48,105 nt of DNA from Bacteroidales bacterium (GTDB lineage: Bacteria > Bacteroidota > Bacteroidia > Bacteroidales > UBA3663): assembly GCA_017561935.1 (NCBI GenBank), contig JAFZBE010000031.1, positions 1 to 48,105 on the forward strand, given 5' to 3'. A program made the position numbers and the translations under genes. The first letter of the stretch is position 1. The number at the start of each line of letters is the position of its first letter. The notes beneath the pieces are model-generated. The model was not told the origin of the DNA. It saw only the letters and a program-made list of their open reading frames with translations, and did no database searches. This document shows positions 7,567 to 15,226 of the stretch, in pieces.

Positions 7567-9192
7567 ATGCGAAAAGTATTCAGCCTGATCATATTGGTCG
7601 TGTCGCTGATGGGGCTGCAGGCCCAGATCATCGATCACACCTCACTGCTTCCCGATGACCTGCTCGTTGGAGATACTGTCGTGACCAATATGCCTGCTCA
7701 GGTGAACCGCTATGTGGAACTGCCGAAGGACGTGCTCGACTCGATAGCTGCCGTCGAAGACAGCATCGCCATCGCCGACTCGATAGCAGCTGTGCTCGAC
7801 TCGATAGCCGTGAGGGATTCTATAGCGCACGCCAGGGCTGAGATCCGCAAGCATTGGAAACCCGTGCCGCCATATATGCGGCAGGCGGTCTATCGTTCGT
7901 GGCGCCGCAGTCATCCGACGTTGCCAGGGGAGGTTCCCTACAGGACTCGTTCCCGCTCGGCACGCTTGATGGCCGACACTTTGCGCCGCGCTGTGGACAA
8001 CATGCCCCTCGATACGTCGAACGTGGATATGCTCTACCTCTACGACATGCGACTGCCGCTCATCAGTTCGGGTGAGGTGCCCAACGACTCGACGCTGAAG
8101 CTGCACGAGTTGGTGCAGCGGAACGAAAACAGCTATTTCGACGAAGAGTTGCCGATCGCGCATTTCAGCGAAGAATATGATCGGCAGCAACGTAACGAGC
8201 AGCAGCGCCACATCGTGCGCTACAACTATGCCATGCAGAATCCGCGCCGTTTCCGCTATGCACGCCGTCAGTTCGAGGTGCCTACGTCGGCGAGCCACAC
8301 CATCGATTCGCGAGCCACAGTGCATGAGACACGCATTGCCGATGACCTCGACATCGACTTCAGCCAGGCCAGCCTCCTGGATTTCGGACAGAGCGTGGTC
8401 ATCAAGGCCGACAAATGGCATTGGAAGGGCGACCATACGCTGACGATGCAGCAGACGGCTTTGTCGGACAACTGGTACAAGAGCGGCGACAACAACATGT
8501 CGCTGTCGGGCGACCAGAAGATCACTGTGACGCGTTATGACGAGGAGCAGATCACGACGTTCGAGACCATTCTCGACCTGAAGCTCTCGGGCTATTACAC
8601 CAAGGCTGATACCGTCCACCGGATGAGGGTGAACGACAACGAGTTCACGCTTACCTCCAAATATGGTTACAAGGCTTGGAAGAAATGGTACTATACGGGC
8701 CAGCTCTATGCCAAGACACCCATCTTCGACTATTATGCGACCAATTCGAAGGTCTGCAAATCGACATTCCTTTCACCTCTCGAATTGAACATCTCGTTAG
8801 GTGTGGATTTTAAATACACATCGCCCAACAAGCGATTCGTCTATTCGTTGCTGCTGGCACCTTTGTCGTACGACATGAAGTATGTGCGCGACGATAGGGT
8901 GAGTGTCACGCAGTTCGGTATCGACGAGGGGGATAGGACGATGAACAGTTTCGGTTCGTCGCTTACCACCAAGTTCGACTGGAAGATAAGCGATGACGTG
9001 TCGTGGAGTTCGCGCCTCTACTACTTCACCTCCTACAGCATGCTGAAGGTAGAGTATGAGAATACGATCGATTTCAAGGTCAGCCGTTTCTTCACGTGCA
9101 GGTTCTATGCTTATCCGCGATTCGACGATTCGCGCGACCGCAAGCGGGAGATCAAGGAAATGATGACCATCGGCTTCAGTTACCGATGGTAA
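7567..9192 (+). CDS. DUF3078 domain protein, probable outer-membrane beta-barrel
   Basis: A 541-residue protein with signal peptide MRKVFSLIILVVSLMGLQAQ, cleaved near residue 20. Residues 58-88 contain five DSIA tetrads in a low-complexity linker. The C-terminal half (from about residue 285, DKWHWKGDHTLTMQQTALS and DNWYKSGDNNMSL) fits DUF3078, a Bacteroidetes family with alternating beta strands and an aromatic terminus (GFSYRW) typical of outer-membrane barrels. Function is unknown. The ATG at 7567 gives the signal peptide; an upstream TTG in frame overlaps the lysA stop. Only 29 bases separate it from lysA, so co-transcription is likely. Confidence 0.8.
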   Translation: MRKVFSLIILVVSLMGLQAQIIDHTSLLPDDLLVGDTVVTNMPAQVNRYVELPKDVLDSIAAVEDSIAIADSIAAVLDSIAVRDSIAHARAEIRKHWKPVPPYMRQAVYRSWRRSHPTLPGEVPYRTRSRSARLMADTLRRAVDNMPLDTSNVDMLYLYDMRLPLISSGEVPNDSTLKLHELVQRNENSYFDEELPIAHFSEEYDRQQRNEQQRHIVRYNYAMQNPRRFRYARRQFEVPTSASHTIDSRATVHETRIADDLDIDFSQASLLDFGQSVVIKADKWHWKGDHTLTMQQTALSDNWYKSGDNNMSLSGDQKITVTRYDEEQITTFETILDLKLSGYYTKADTVHRMRVNDNEFTLTSKYGYKAWKKWYYTGQLYAKTPIFDYYATNSKVCKSTFLSPLELNISLGVDFKYTSPNKRFVYSLLLAPLSYDMKYVRDDRVSVTQFGIDEGDRTMNSFGSSLTTKFDWKISDDVSWSSRLYYFTSYSMLKVEYENTIDFKVSRFFTCRFYAYPRFDDSRDRKREIKEMMTIGFSYRW

Positions 9193-9193
9193 A

Positions 9194-9244
9194 AACGTAA
9201 TCTATAGATATACACATATAAACTAACCAAGGTATTATTACGTT
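9194..9244. promoter_or_regulatory. Inverted repeat directly before the Crp/Fnr gene
   Basis: AACGTAAT (9194-9201) and ATTACGTT (9237-9244) are perfect inverted copies 35 bases apart; the second touches the start codon. This could be an autoregulatory site or chance. Confidence 0.35.
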
Positions 9245-9931
9245 ATGGCAGAAACAGACATTAGGCGCGGGTTACAGGATTTCTGGGGCTTGCTCGACGA
9301 TGATCAGCGACAGGTAATCTGTAACAGGGCTATCGTTCAATTCTACAGCAAGAACGAATCCCTGTATAAGGTAGGCGAGGATTCAACTTATCTGGTTTGT
9401 GTGTTGACCGGACACATCAAGCTTGAAAAACTGGGTGTCGGTGGACGCATGCAGATCACCCGAATGTTCGGTCCAGGCGAGAACTTCGGCTATCGCAGTT
9501 ACTTCGCTCGTCAGGATCATCATACCGAAGCTGTGGCCATGGTGCCTACTCAGGTGGCGCTTGTCCCGATGGAACTGATTGAGAAAATCTGCATGATGAA
9601 TGCGCAGCTTGCCATGTACTTTGTCCGCAATCTTGCCACCGACCTTGGTACCAGTGACGAGCGAACAATCACTTTGACACAGAAGCATATTCGCGGACGT
9701 CTGGCCGAGTCGATCACTATGCTCATTGATAAGTATGGCTTCGAGGCTGATGGCATGACCATCAATGCCGCACTGCCCCGCGAAGACTTGGCAGCCCTGT
9801 CGAATATGACCACATCGAATGCTATTCGCACCCTCGGTTCGCTGGTTGCCGATGGAATCCTTCAAGTCGAAGGCCGTCGCATCCGCGTGCTCAACCCCGA
9901 GAAGCTCAAGCACATCAATGCCAACGGGTAA
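9245..9931 (+). CDS. Crp/Fnr family transcriptional regulator
   Basis: A 228-residue regulator. Residues about 20-130 form a cyclic-nucleotide-binding type beta-roll (YKVGEDSTYLVCVLTGHIKLEKLG, FGPGENFGYRSYF). A winged HTH follows near residues 150-215 (IRGRLAESITMLIDKYGF, LPREDLAALSNMTTSNAIRTLGSLVADGIL). The FNR iron-sulphur cysteine cluster is absent, so oxygen sensing through a 4Fe-4S centre is not expected; the effector is unknown. The family is used in Bacteroidetes for metabolic control. It lies 39 bases before the acyl-CoA carboxylase genes, so it may control or be co-transcribed with them. Confidence 0.9.
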   Translation: MAETDIRRGLQDFWGLLDDDQRQVICNRAIVQFYSKNESLYKVGEDSTYLVCVLTGHIKLEKLGVGGRMQITRMFGPGENFGYRSYFARQDHHTEAVAMVPTQVALVPMELIEKICMMNAQLAMYFVRNLATDLGTSDERTITLTQKHIRGRLAESITMLIDKYGFEADGMTINAALPREDLAALSNMTTSNAIRTLGSLVADGILQVEGRRIRVLNPEKLKHINANG

Positions 9932-9970
9932 CCCCTCAAACCTTTCAAACTCCTCAAACCCCTCAACCCC
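9932..9970. repeat. TCAAACC-type repeat before the biotin carboxylase gene
   Basis: The whole 39-base gap is made of units CCCCTCAAACC, TTTCAAACT and CCTCAAACC and ends at the ATG. It is the same sequence family as 1-113 on the minus strand. Confidence 0.8.
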
Positions 9971-11485
9971 ATGATCAGAAAGATCCTTATTGCCAATCGT
10001 GGCGAGATAGCTATCCGAGTGATGCGTGCCTGCTATGAGATGGGCATTCGCTCGGTGGCCGTCTTCAGCGAAGCTGACCGCACCAGTCGCCACGTACTCT
10101 ATGCCAACGAGGCGGAGTGCATCGGCCCGGCCCCTTCGATCGAGAGCTACCTCTCGGTCGATAAGATCATCGAGGTGGCCAAGAAACACAAGGTCGATGC
10201 CATTCATCCAGGGTACGGATTCTTGAGCGAGAATGCTGAGTTCGCACGCCGTTGCGAAGCCGAGGGCATCATCTTCATCGGTCCCAATCCGCAGACGATG
10301 ATCGACATGGGCGACAAGATTCAGGCACGTCGTCACATGATTGCCGCAGGTGTTCCCGTGGTGCCAGGCACACAGGACCAGCTCAATTCGCCCGAGGAGG
10401 CTGTGGGTGTCTGCAAGGCTATCGGCTTCCCCGTGATGATCAAGGCGTCGATGGGTGGTGGAGGCAAGGGCATGCGCCTGGTGCATCGTGTCGAAGACGT
10501 AGTGGAGGCTTACAATGCCTGCAAGTCGGAGGCGATGTCGGGTTTCGGCGACGATACCGTCTATATCGAGAAGTTTGTGGAGGGACCACATCATATCGAG
10601 TTCCAGATCATGGGCGACAAGCACGGCAACGTGGTGCACTTGGGTGACCGTGAGTGTTCGGTGCAACGCCGTCATCAGAAGGTTGTCGAGGAGTCGCCTT
10701 CGCCCTTCCTCGATCCCGAGCTTCGCAAGAAGATGGGAGCGGCTGCCGTAGCTGCGGCCAAGGCTGTAGGATATGTGGGCGCAGGTACCATCGAGTTCCT
10801 TGTCGATAAGTACAAGAACTTCTACTTCCTTGAGATGAATACCCGTCTGCAGGTCGAGCATCCTGTTACCGAGGAGGTGGTAGGCCTCGACCTCGTGAAG
10901 CAGCAGATCCTCATCGCCGACGGACAGGAGCTGACCATCAAGCAGGAGGACGTGCATCAGCGCGGACATGCCATCGAGTGTCGCATCTGTGCCGAAGATA
11001 CCGAGAACAACTTCCGTCCGGCTCCAGGCATCATCAGCCGCCTCGTCGAGCCTCATGGCCCCGGCATCCGTATCGATTCGGCCGTGTATGAAGGTTATGA
11101 GATTCCGATGTACTACGACCCGATGATCGGCAAACTCATCGTCTGGGCCACACGTCGTCAATATGCCATCGAACGTATGCGTCGCGCTCTGTACGAATAC
11201 AAGGTAGCTGGCCTGGTGACCAACATACGCTACCTGCGCCGTATCATCGATGTGCCGCAGTTCAAGGAGGGCAATTACGACACTTCGTTCATCGAGGTGA
11301 ATCAGGAGCGTCTGCGTCCGCGTCCTGGCTTCAAGAACGATTCGGAGGACATGGCCATCATTGCCGCCTATATCGACTACCTCATGAACTACGAGGAGAA
11401 CAAACCCGACAACCTGAGCGAGAATTCAAGTGCACTCAACCGCTGGCGCGCCTTCGGCCTGCAGAAGGGAGTGCTGAGGGTATAG
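9971..11485 (+). CDS. Acyl-CoA carboxylase, biotin carboxylase subunit
   Basis: A 504-residue biotin carboxylase that uses ATP and bicarbonate to carboxylate biotin. The N-terminal fold shows ILIANRGEIAIRVMRA. The ATP-grasp glycine loop is GGGGKGMRLV (near residue 160). HPGYGFLSEN, MNTRLQVEHPVTEE and the C-terminal YYDPMIGKLIVWA are the catalytic and interface motifs. It is longer than AccC (about 450) but shorter than fused alpha subunits, consistent with the separate biotin carrier gene 62 bases downstream. The neighbouring carboxyltransferase is of the propionyl/methylmalonyl-CoA type, so acetyl- or propionyl-CoA carboxylation is the likely pathway role. Confidence 0.92.
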   Translation: MIRKILIANRGEIAIRVMRACYEMGIRSVAVFSEADRTSRHVLYANEAECIGPAPSIESYLSVDKIIEVAKKHKVDAIHPGYGFLSENAEFARRCEAEGIIFIGPNPQTMIDMGDKIQARRHMIAAGVPVVPGTQDQLNSPEEAVGVCKAIGFPVMIKASMGGGGKGMRLVHRVEDVVEAYNACKSEAMSGFGDDTVYIEKFVEGPHHIEFQIMGDKHGNVVHLGDRECSVQRRHQKVVEESPSPFLDPELRKKMGAAAVAAAKAVGYVGAGTIEFLVDKYKNFYFLEMNTRLQVEHPVTEEVVGLDLVKQQILIADGQELTIKQEDVHQRGHAIECRICAEDTENNFRPAPGIISRLVEPHGPGIRIDSAVYEGYEIPMYYDPMIGKLIVWATRRQYAIERMRRALYEYKVAGLVTNIRYLRRIIDVPQFKEGNYDTSFIEVNQERLRPRPGFKNDSEDMAIIAAYIDYLMNYEENKPDNLSENSSALNRWRAFGLQKGVLRV

Positions 11486-11488
11486 GCA

Positions 11489-11535
11489 CGCTAGATACTC
11501 TAGAAACTCTAGACAATCTAGAAACTCTAGACAAT
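11489..11535. repeat. CTAGA-type repeat before the biotin carrier gene
   Basis: Units of CTAGAAACT, CTAGACAAT and CTAGATACT repeat five times between the biotin carboxylase stop and the carrier start. This is a different unit from the GGTTAA and TCAAACC runs but in the same kind of position. Confidence 0.8.
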
Positions 11536-11547
11536 AGATAAAAAACT

Positions 11548-12057
11548 ATGGAAATACAAATCGGTAACCGACTCGCCGAAGTGACCCTCTTGAGCAAGGA
11601 GGGCAACAACGTTTCGATCGAGATCGACGGCAAGATCTACCATGTCGATATCTGCATGTTTGCCAACGGACAGGTGTCGATACTCAACAATGGCCTTTCC
11701 TACGATGCCACGCTCATCAAGGGCGATACGGGCAAGCATTACCGCGTGGCGCTTAACTATTCGAACTACGAGATCGACATGCTCGATTCTCAGGCCAAGT
11801 ACATGCGTATGCGCAAGAAGAACGACCTGGAGAAGCAGGCCGACAAGATCAAGGCACCTATGCCTTGCAAGATTGTCAAGGTCTATGTCGAACCGGGACA
11901 GCAACTCGAGGCCGGCGATATCGTGCTCACCATTGAGGCCATGAAGATGCAGTCGAATATCTCGGTGTCGGAGGCCTGTACGGTGCTCGAGGTCAAGTGT
12001 GCGGAGAATGATTCGGTGATGGCCGAGCAGGTGCTGGTGTCGCTGAAGCTCGACTAA
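11548..12057 (+). CDS. Biotin/lipoyl carrier subunit of acyl-CoA carboxylase
   Basis: A 169-residue protein whose C-terminal 75 residues form a biotinyl domain: APMPCKIVKVYVEPGQQLEAG followed by EAMKMQ, with K133 the expected biotinylated lysine. The N-terminal 90 residues (VTLLSKEGNNVSIEIDGKIYHVDI and YEIDMLDSQAKYMRMRKK) resemble the BT-type subunit-docking region of propionyl-CoA carboxylase-like carriers. A charged linker precedes the biotinyl domain. It works as the swinging arm between the biotin carboxylase before it and the carboxyltransferase after it. Confidence 0.9.
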   Translation: MEIQIGNRLAEVTLLSKEGNNVSIEIDGKIYHVDICMFANGQVSILNNGLSYDATLIKGDTGKHYRVALNYSNYEIDMLDSQAKYMRMRKKNDLEKQADKIKAPMPCKIVKVYVEPGQQLEAGDIVLTIEAMKMQSNISVSEACTVLEVKCAENDSVMAEQVLVSLKLD

Positions 12058-12101
12058 GGGTTCATGGTTAATGGTTAAGGGTTCAAGGTTAAGGGTTAAT
12101 A
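12058..12101. repeat. GGTTCA/GGTTAA repeat before the carboxyltransferase gene
   Basis: This 48-base gap is composed of GGTTCATGGTTAA, TGGTTAAGGGTTCAAGG and TTAAGGGTTAAT units, ending five bases before the ATG. Same family as 6308-6360 and 22352-22382. Confidence 0.8.
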
Positions 12102-12105
12102 AACA

Positions 12106-13551
12106 ATGGAACATAAGAAATTGAACGTTCGTGAACGAATAGATATTCTCCTCGACAGGGGTACGTTCTGCGAGGTGGACAAATATGTGAAGCATCATTG
12201 TACCAACTTCGGCATGGAGAACAAGCGCGTGGCCGGCGATGGCGTGGTATGCGGCTTTGGCAAGATCGACGGTCGTCTGGTCTTCGTCTATGCTTTCGAC
12301 TTTGCCGTGCTGGGTGGTTCACTTAGCGCTGCCAATGCTGCCAAGATTGCCAAGGTGCAGGACGCAGCCTTACGCAATGGTGCACCTATCATTGGTCTCA
12401 ACGATTCGGGTGGCGCACGCATCCAGGAGGGTATTGAGTCTCTTTCGGGCTTCGGCGATATCTTCTATCGCAATGTGATGGCATCGGGCGTCATTCCGCA
12501 GATCTCGGCCATCATGGGCCCATGTGCAGGCGGCAGCTGCTATTCACCGGCACTCACCGACTTCATCCTGATGGTGCGCGACGAGGCACAGATGTTCATC
12601 ACTGGGCCGAATGTGGTCAAGCAGGTGACACAGGAGGAATGTGACAAGGAGAGCCTTGGAGGTGCTGACGTACACTCCACCAAGTCGGGTGTCTGCCAAT
12701 TTGTGTGCGAGAGTGATGAGGAGTGTCTGATGACTATCCGCGAGCTCATCGGCTTCCTGCCCAACAACAACATGGAGGATGCACCTGCCTTTCCACAGAC
12801 CGACGAAGTGACACGTCAGGTACACGAGCTCGAAGGCGTAGTGCCCACCGACCCCAACATCCCCTACAACATCAAGGACATCATCGAGCCTGTGTGCGAT
12901 CATCAGTATTTCTTCGAGATTGCGCCCAACTTCGCCAAGAATATCGTGATCGGCTTTGGCCGCATGGCAGGCCGCACGGTAGGCTTCATCGCTAATCAGC
13001 CACAGGTGCTGGCTGGGGCGTTGGATATCGATGCTTCGGAGAAGGGGGCACGTTTCGTGCGTTTCTGCGACTGCTTCAACATCCCCATCATCGCCATCGA
13101 GGACGTGCCGGGCTTCATGCCTGGCGTAAACCAGGAGCATGGTGGTATCATTCGTCATGGTGCGAAGCTGCTCTATGCCTTTGCCGAGGCTACTGTGCCG
13201 AAGATTACGCTTATCACCCGCAAGGCCTACGGCGGTGCCTACATCGTGATGAACTGCAAGCAGCTCGGTGCAGATGTCAACCTCGCTTACGAGAGTGCCG
13301 AAATTGCAGTGATGGGTGCCAAGGGTGCCGTGTCGATACTTTATCGCAAAGAGACGCCTGAGCAGCAGGCCGAGCGCATCAAGGAGTATGAAGCGAAGTT
13401 CAATAACCCCTATTGCGCCGCCGAACTCGGTTTCATCGACGACATCATTGCACCTGCCGATACCCGCAAGGCGCTCATACAGGCCCTCGATTGCTGCAGG
13501 AACAAGAATAAGTCCAATCCACCCAAGAAGCATGGCAATATGCCTGTCTGA
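12106..13551 (+). CDS. Acyl-CoA carboxylase, carboxyltransferase subunit
   Basis: A 481-residue carboxyltransferase of the propionyl-CoA carboxylase beta / methylmalonyl-CoA decarboxylase alpha family. It transfers carboxyl between biotin and acyl-CoA. The paired crotonase folds show NDSGGARIQEGIESLSGFG and GPCAGGSCYSPALTDF in the N half and EDVPGFMPGVNQEHGGIIRHGAK and RKAYGGAYIVM in the C half. The C-terminus KKHGNMPV is normal, but the N-terminus begins at about the RERID motif, so it lacks some 25-35 residues present in most homologues. No OadB or OadG membrane subunit is nearby, which favours a soluble carboxylase over a sodium-pumping decarboxylase. Confidence 0.9.
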   Translation: MEHKKLNVRERIDILLDRGTFCEVDKYVKHHCTNFGMENKRVAGDGVVCGFGKIDGRLVFVYAFDFAVLGGSLSAANAAKIAKVQDAALRNGAPIIGLNDSGGARIQEGIESLSGFGDIFYRNVMASGVIPQISAIMGPCAGGSCYSPALTDFILMVRDEAQMFITGPNVVKQVTQEECDKESLGGADVHSTKSGVCQFVCESDEECLMTIRELIGFLPNNNMEDAPAFPQTDEVTRQVHELEGVVPTDPNIPYNIKDIIEPVCDHQYFFEIAPNFAKNIVIGFGRMAGRTVGFIANQPQVLAGALDIDASEKGARFVRFCDCFNIPIIAIEDVPGFMPGVNQEHGGIIRHGAKLLYAFAEATVPKITLITRKAYGGAYIVMNCKQLGADVNLAYESAEIAVMGAKGAVSILYRKETPEQQAERIKEYEAKFNNPYCAAELGFIDDIIAPADTRKALIQALDCCRNKNKSNPPKKHGNMPV

Positions 13552-13562
13552 GCTTTTGTGCA

Positions 13563-14033
13563 ATGACGTTTGAAGAGATCCTCGCCAAGCAGGGCAAGCT
13601 TGTCTATACCAATGTGGGCACGAGCATGATGCCTTTGCTGCGTCAGCATCGTGACCTGCTGATTATTGCTCCCAAGCCCGAGGGGCGGCTCAAGATGTGG
13701 GATGTCCCCCTTTACCGAAGGGACAATGGACAGTACGTCATGCATCGTGTGCTGTGGGTGCGCAAGAATGACTACATTCTGTGCGGCGACAACCAGTGGC
13801 ATCCCGAGACGGGCATACAGGACCGCCACATCATCGGCATACTTGAGACAGTGACACGTGATGGCAAGGAACTTCATGTGCGTGCCACCAAGGAACATCC
13901 CAACGTTCCACTGAAGTACAAGCTCTATGTCTTCCTATGGTGTTTCTTTTTCCCCATCCGTGCGGTTCTGGTGTTTTTCCATACCAAATGGATGATTTAC
14001 AAATACCGCAAAACCATAAAACAAAAGCAATGA
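13563..14033 (+). CDS. S24/S26-like (signal peptidase-type) serine peptidase
   Basis: A 156-residue protein with the signal peptidase-like segment NVGTSMMPLLRQHRDLL. S21 in TSMMP matches the catalytic serine position. In place of the general-base lysine box there is YVMHRVLW with H61, as in ER/SipW-type enzymes that use a Ser-His pair. GDNQWHPETG matches the GDN box. A hydrophobic C-terminal segment (residues about 122-140) could anchor it to the membrane. It starts 11 bases after the carboxylase gene and overlaps the PqqD gene by four bases. The probable role is cleavage or regulation of a leader peptide; the substrate is unknown. Confidence 0.75.
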   Translation: MTFEEILAKQGKLVYTNVGTSMMPLLRQHRDLLIIAPKPEGRLKMWDVPLYRRDNGQYVMHRVLWVRKNDYILCGDNQWHPETGIQDRHIIGILETVTRDGKELHVRATKEHPNVPLKYKLYVFLWCFFFPIRAVLVFFHTKWMIYKYRKTIKQKQ

Positions 14034-14296
14034 AACTGAAATACAATTTTGCCATTCAAGAGGTGACCGACTTCTGGGCTGCTGTGCCAGTGGGCAAGGA
14101 TGCCAAGAGGTATCGCGGCGTGATGAGCCTCAACGAGAGTGCCAAGGACATGATGGAGTTCCTGCGTGAGGACATCACCGAGGAGGAACTTGTCCAGAAG
14201 ATGCTTGCCGAGTATGATGTGCCCGAAGAGCAGCTTCGTCAGGACGTGGCCGACCTCATCCAGAAACTCCGCGAAGCAGAAGTTTTGGACGAATAA
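14030..14296 (+). CDS. PqqD family peptide-binding protein
   Basis: An 88-residue PqqD-like protein. The pattern 'NFAIQEVTDFWAAVPVGKDAKRYRGVMSLNESAKDMMEFL' in pieces (VPVG, LNESA, MMEFLR) followed by a helical ITEEELVQKMLAEYDVPEEQLRQDVADLIQKL is the classic winged RRE fold that binds leader peptides of ribosomally made peptides. The ATG at 14030 overlaps the peptidase stop (ATGA), so the two are translationally coupled; the longer frame upstream is not used. It is expected to deliver a precursor to the neighbouring enzymes. Confidence 0.82.
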   Translation: MKLKYNFAIQEVTDFWAAVPVGKDAKRYRGVMSLNESAKDMMEFLREDITEEELVQKMLAEYDVPEEQLRQDVADLIQKLREAEVLDE

Positions 14297-14299
14297 AAG

Positions 14300-14341
14300 A
14301 ACCTTTCAGAACCTTTCGAACCTTTCAGAACCTTTTGAACC
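14300..14341. repeat. GAACCTTTC repeat before the HPr-kinase-like gene
   Basis: Four units of GAACCTTTCA or GAACCTTTTG fill the gap and end at the next start codon. Confidence 0.8.
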
Positions 14342-14342
14342 C

Positions 14343-15083
14343 ATGCCCTCCGGGACCTATCTTTTCGCCGAAATACCCGTTCGCATCTTTTCGCTCTACG
14401 AAGAGGTGCAGGTGATGTGTGCCGATTATCGCACGGAGCTGGAGCCGGAGGTCATTGTCACCACGACTGCCGAGGAGATTGCCGAGGAGGATAAGCTGAG
14501 CGACGAGCAACGCCAACTTGAAGGCCTGCCGCCCTGCAAGTTCACAACGGCTTATCTTGAGACGTTGACCGTCTATCGCAAGATTGCTTTGGCCTTCATG
14601 CAGCGCAACGTTCTTCTGATGCATGGTTCGGTCATCGCTGTCGATGGCGAGGCGTATATGTTCACAGCACTCAGTGGAACGGGCAAGAGCACACATGTGC
14701 GGCTTTGGCGCAAACTGTTTGGACAGCGTGCCGTGATGGTCAACGACGACAAGCCGCTGGTGAGGATAGGAGAGGGGCGCCCCATCGTCTATGGCACACC
14801 ATGGGATGGCAAGCATCATCTCAGCAACAACATCGCCGTGCTACTCAAGGCCATCGTCATCTTGAAACGTGGCGAGGAGAACGAGATCCATGCAATCACG
14901 GTCCAGGAGGCTTTCCCAACCCTTTTGCAGCAATCGTTCCGTACGGAGGACCCGATGGTGACGATTCGCACGATGCAGCTTTTGAGTTCGCTTTCCAAGC
15001 AGGTTGGGCTCTACGAACTGCACTGTAACATGAATCCCGATGCTGCCGAGGTCGCCTATCGCGGCATGAACGATGAGTTTTGA
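14343..15083 (+). CDS. HPr kinase/phosphorylase-like P-loop protein
   Basis: A 246-residue protein with the HprK C-terminal-type P-loop SGTGKST (residues 111-117) within MHGSVIAVDGEAYMFTALSG. It is followed by VNDDKPLVR and GTPWDGKHH, both typical of HprK-like kinases in peptide clusters. It lacks the N-terminal HprK regulatory domain, so it is unlikely to act on HPr. In lasso-peptide and related clusters, HprK homologues modify precursor peptides. The start at 14343 follows the repeat and places the protein in the operon 46 bases after PqqD; upstream in-frame ATGs lie within the PqqD gene. Role is inferred. Confidence 0.82.
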   Translation: MPSGTYLFAEIPVRIFSLYEEVQVMCADYRTELEPEVIVTTTAEEIAEEDKLSDEQRQLEGLPPCKFTTAYLETLTVYRKIALAFMQRNVLLMHGSVIAVDGEAYMFTALSGTGKSTHVRLWRKLFGQRAVMVNDDKPLVRIGEGRPIVYGTPWDGKHHLSNNIAVLLKAIVILKRGEENEIHAITVQEAFPTLLQQSFRTEDPMVTIRTMQLLSSLSKQVGLYELHCNMNPDAAEVAYRGMNDEF

Positions 15084-15086
15084 TAA

Positions 15087-15200
15087 AGAAACACGAATTG
15101 CCTAAAGATAAGAAACACGAATTGCCATATAATTATCATTAATTGTTTATGATCCCTGGCCCAATAAAAATTTATGGACATTCGTGATAATTCGTGTTTT
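15087..15200 (+). repeat. Dispersed palindromic repeat, copy 2, with an extra partial arm
   Basis: The core at 15113-15200 runs from AAACACGAATTGCC to GATAATTCGTGTTT, is 88 bp long, and aligns to 1797-1883 in the same direction relative to the downstream gene. A partial arm (AAACACGAATTGCC) precedes it near 15089. Confidence 0.8.
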
Positions 15201-15226
15201 AAAAAGCTATTTGAATAGCAAAAACT

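Noticed and set aside
9383..11161. Long minus-strand frame of 592 codons opposite the carboxylase gene
   Set aside because: It is a shadow of a strongly recognised biotin carboxylase and Crp gene; His/Leu-rich content is typical of antisense frames.
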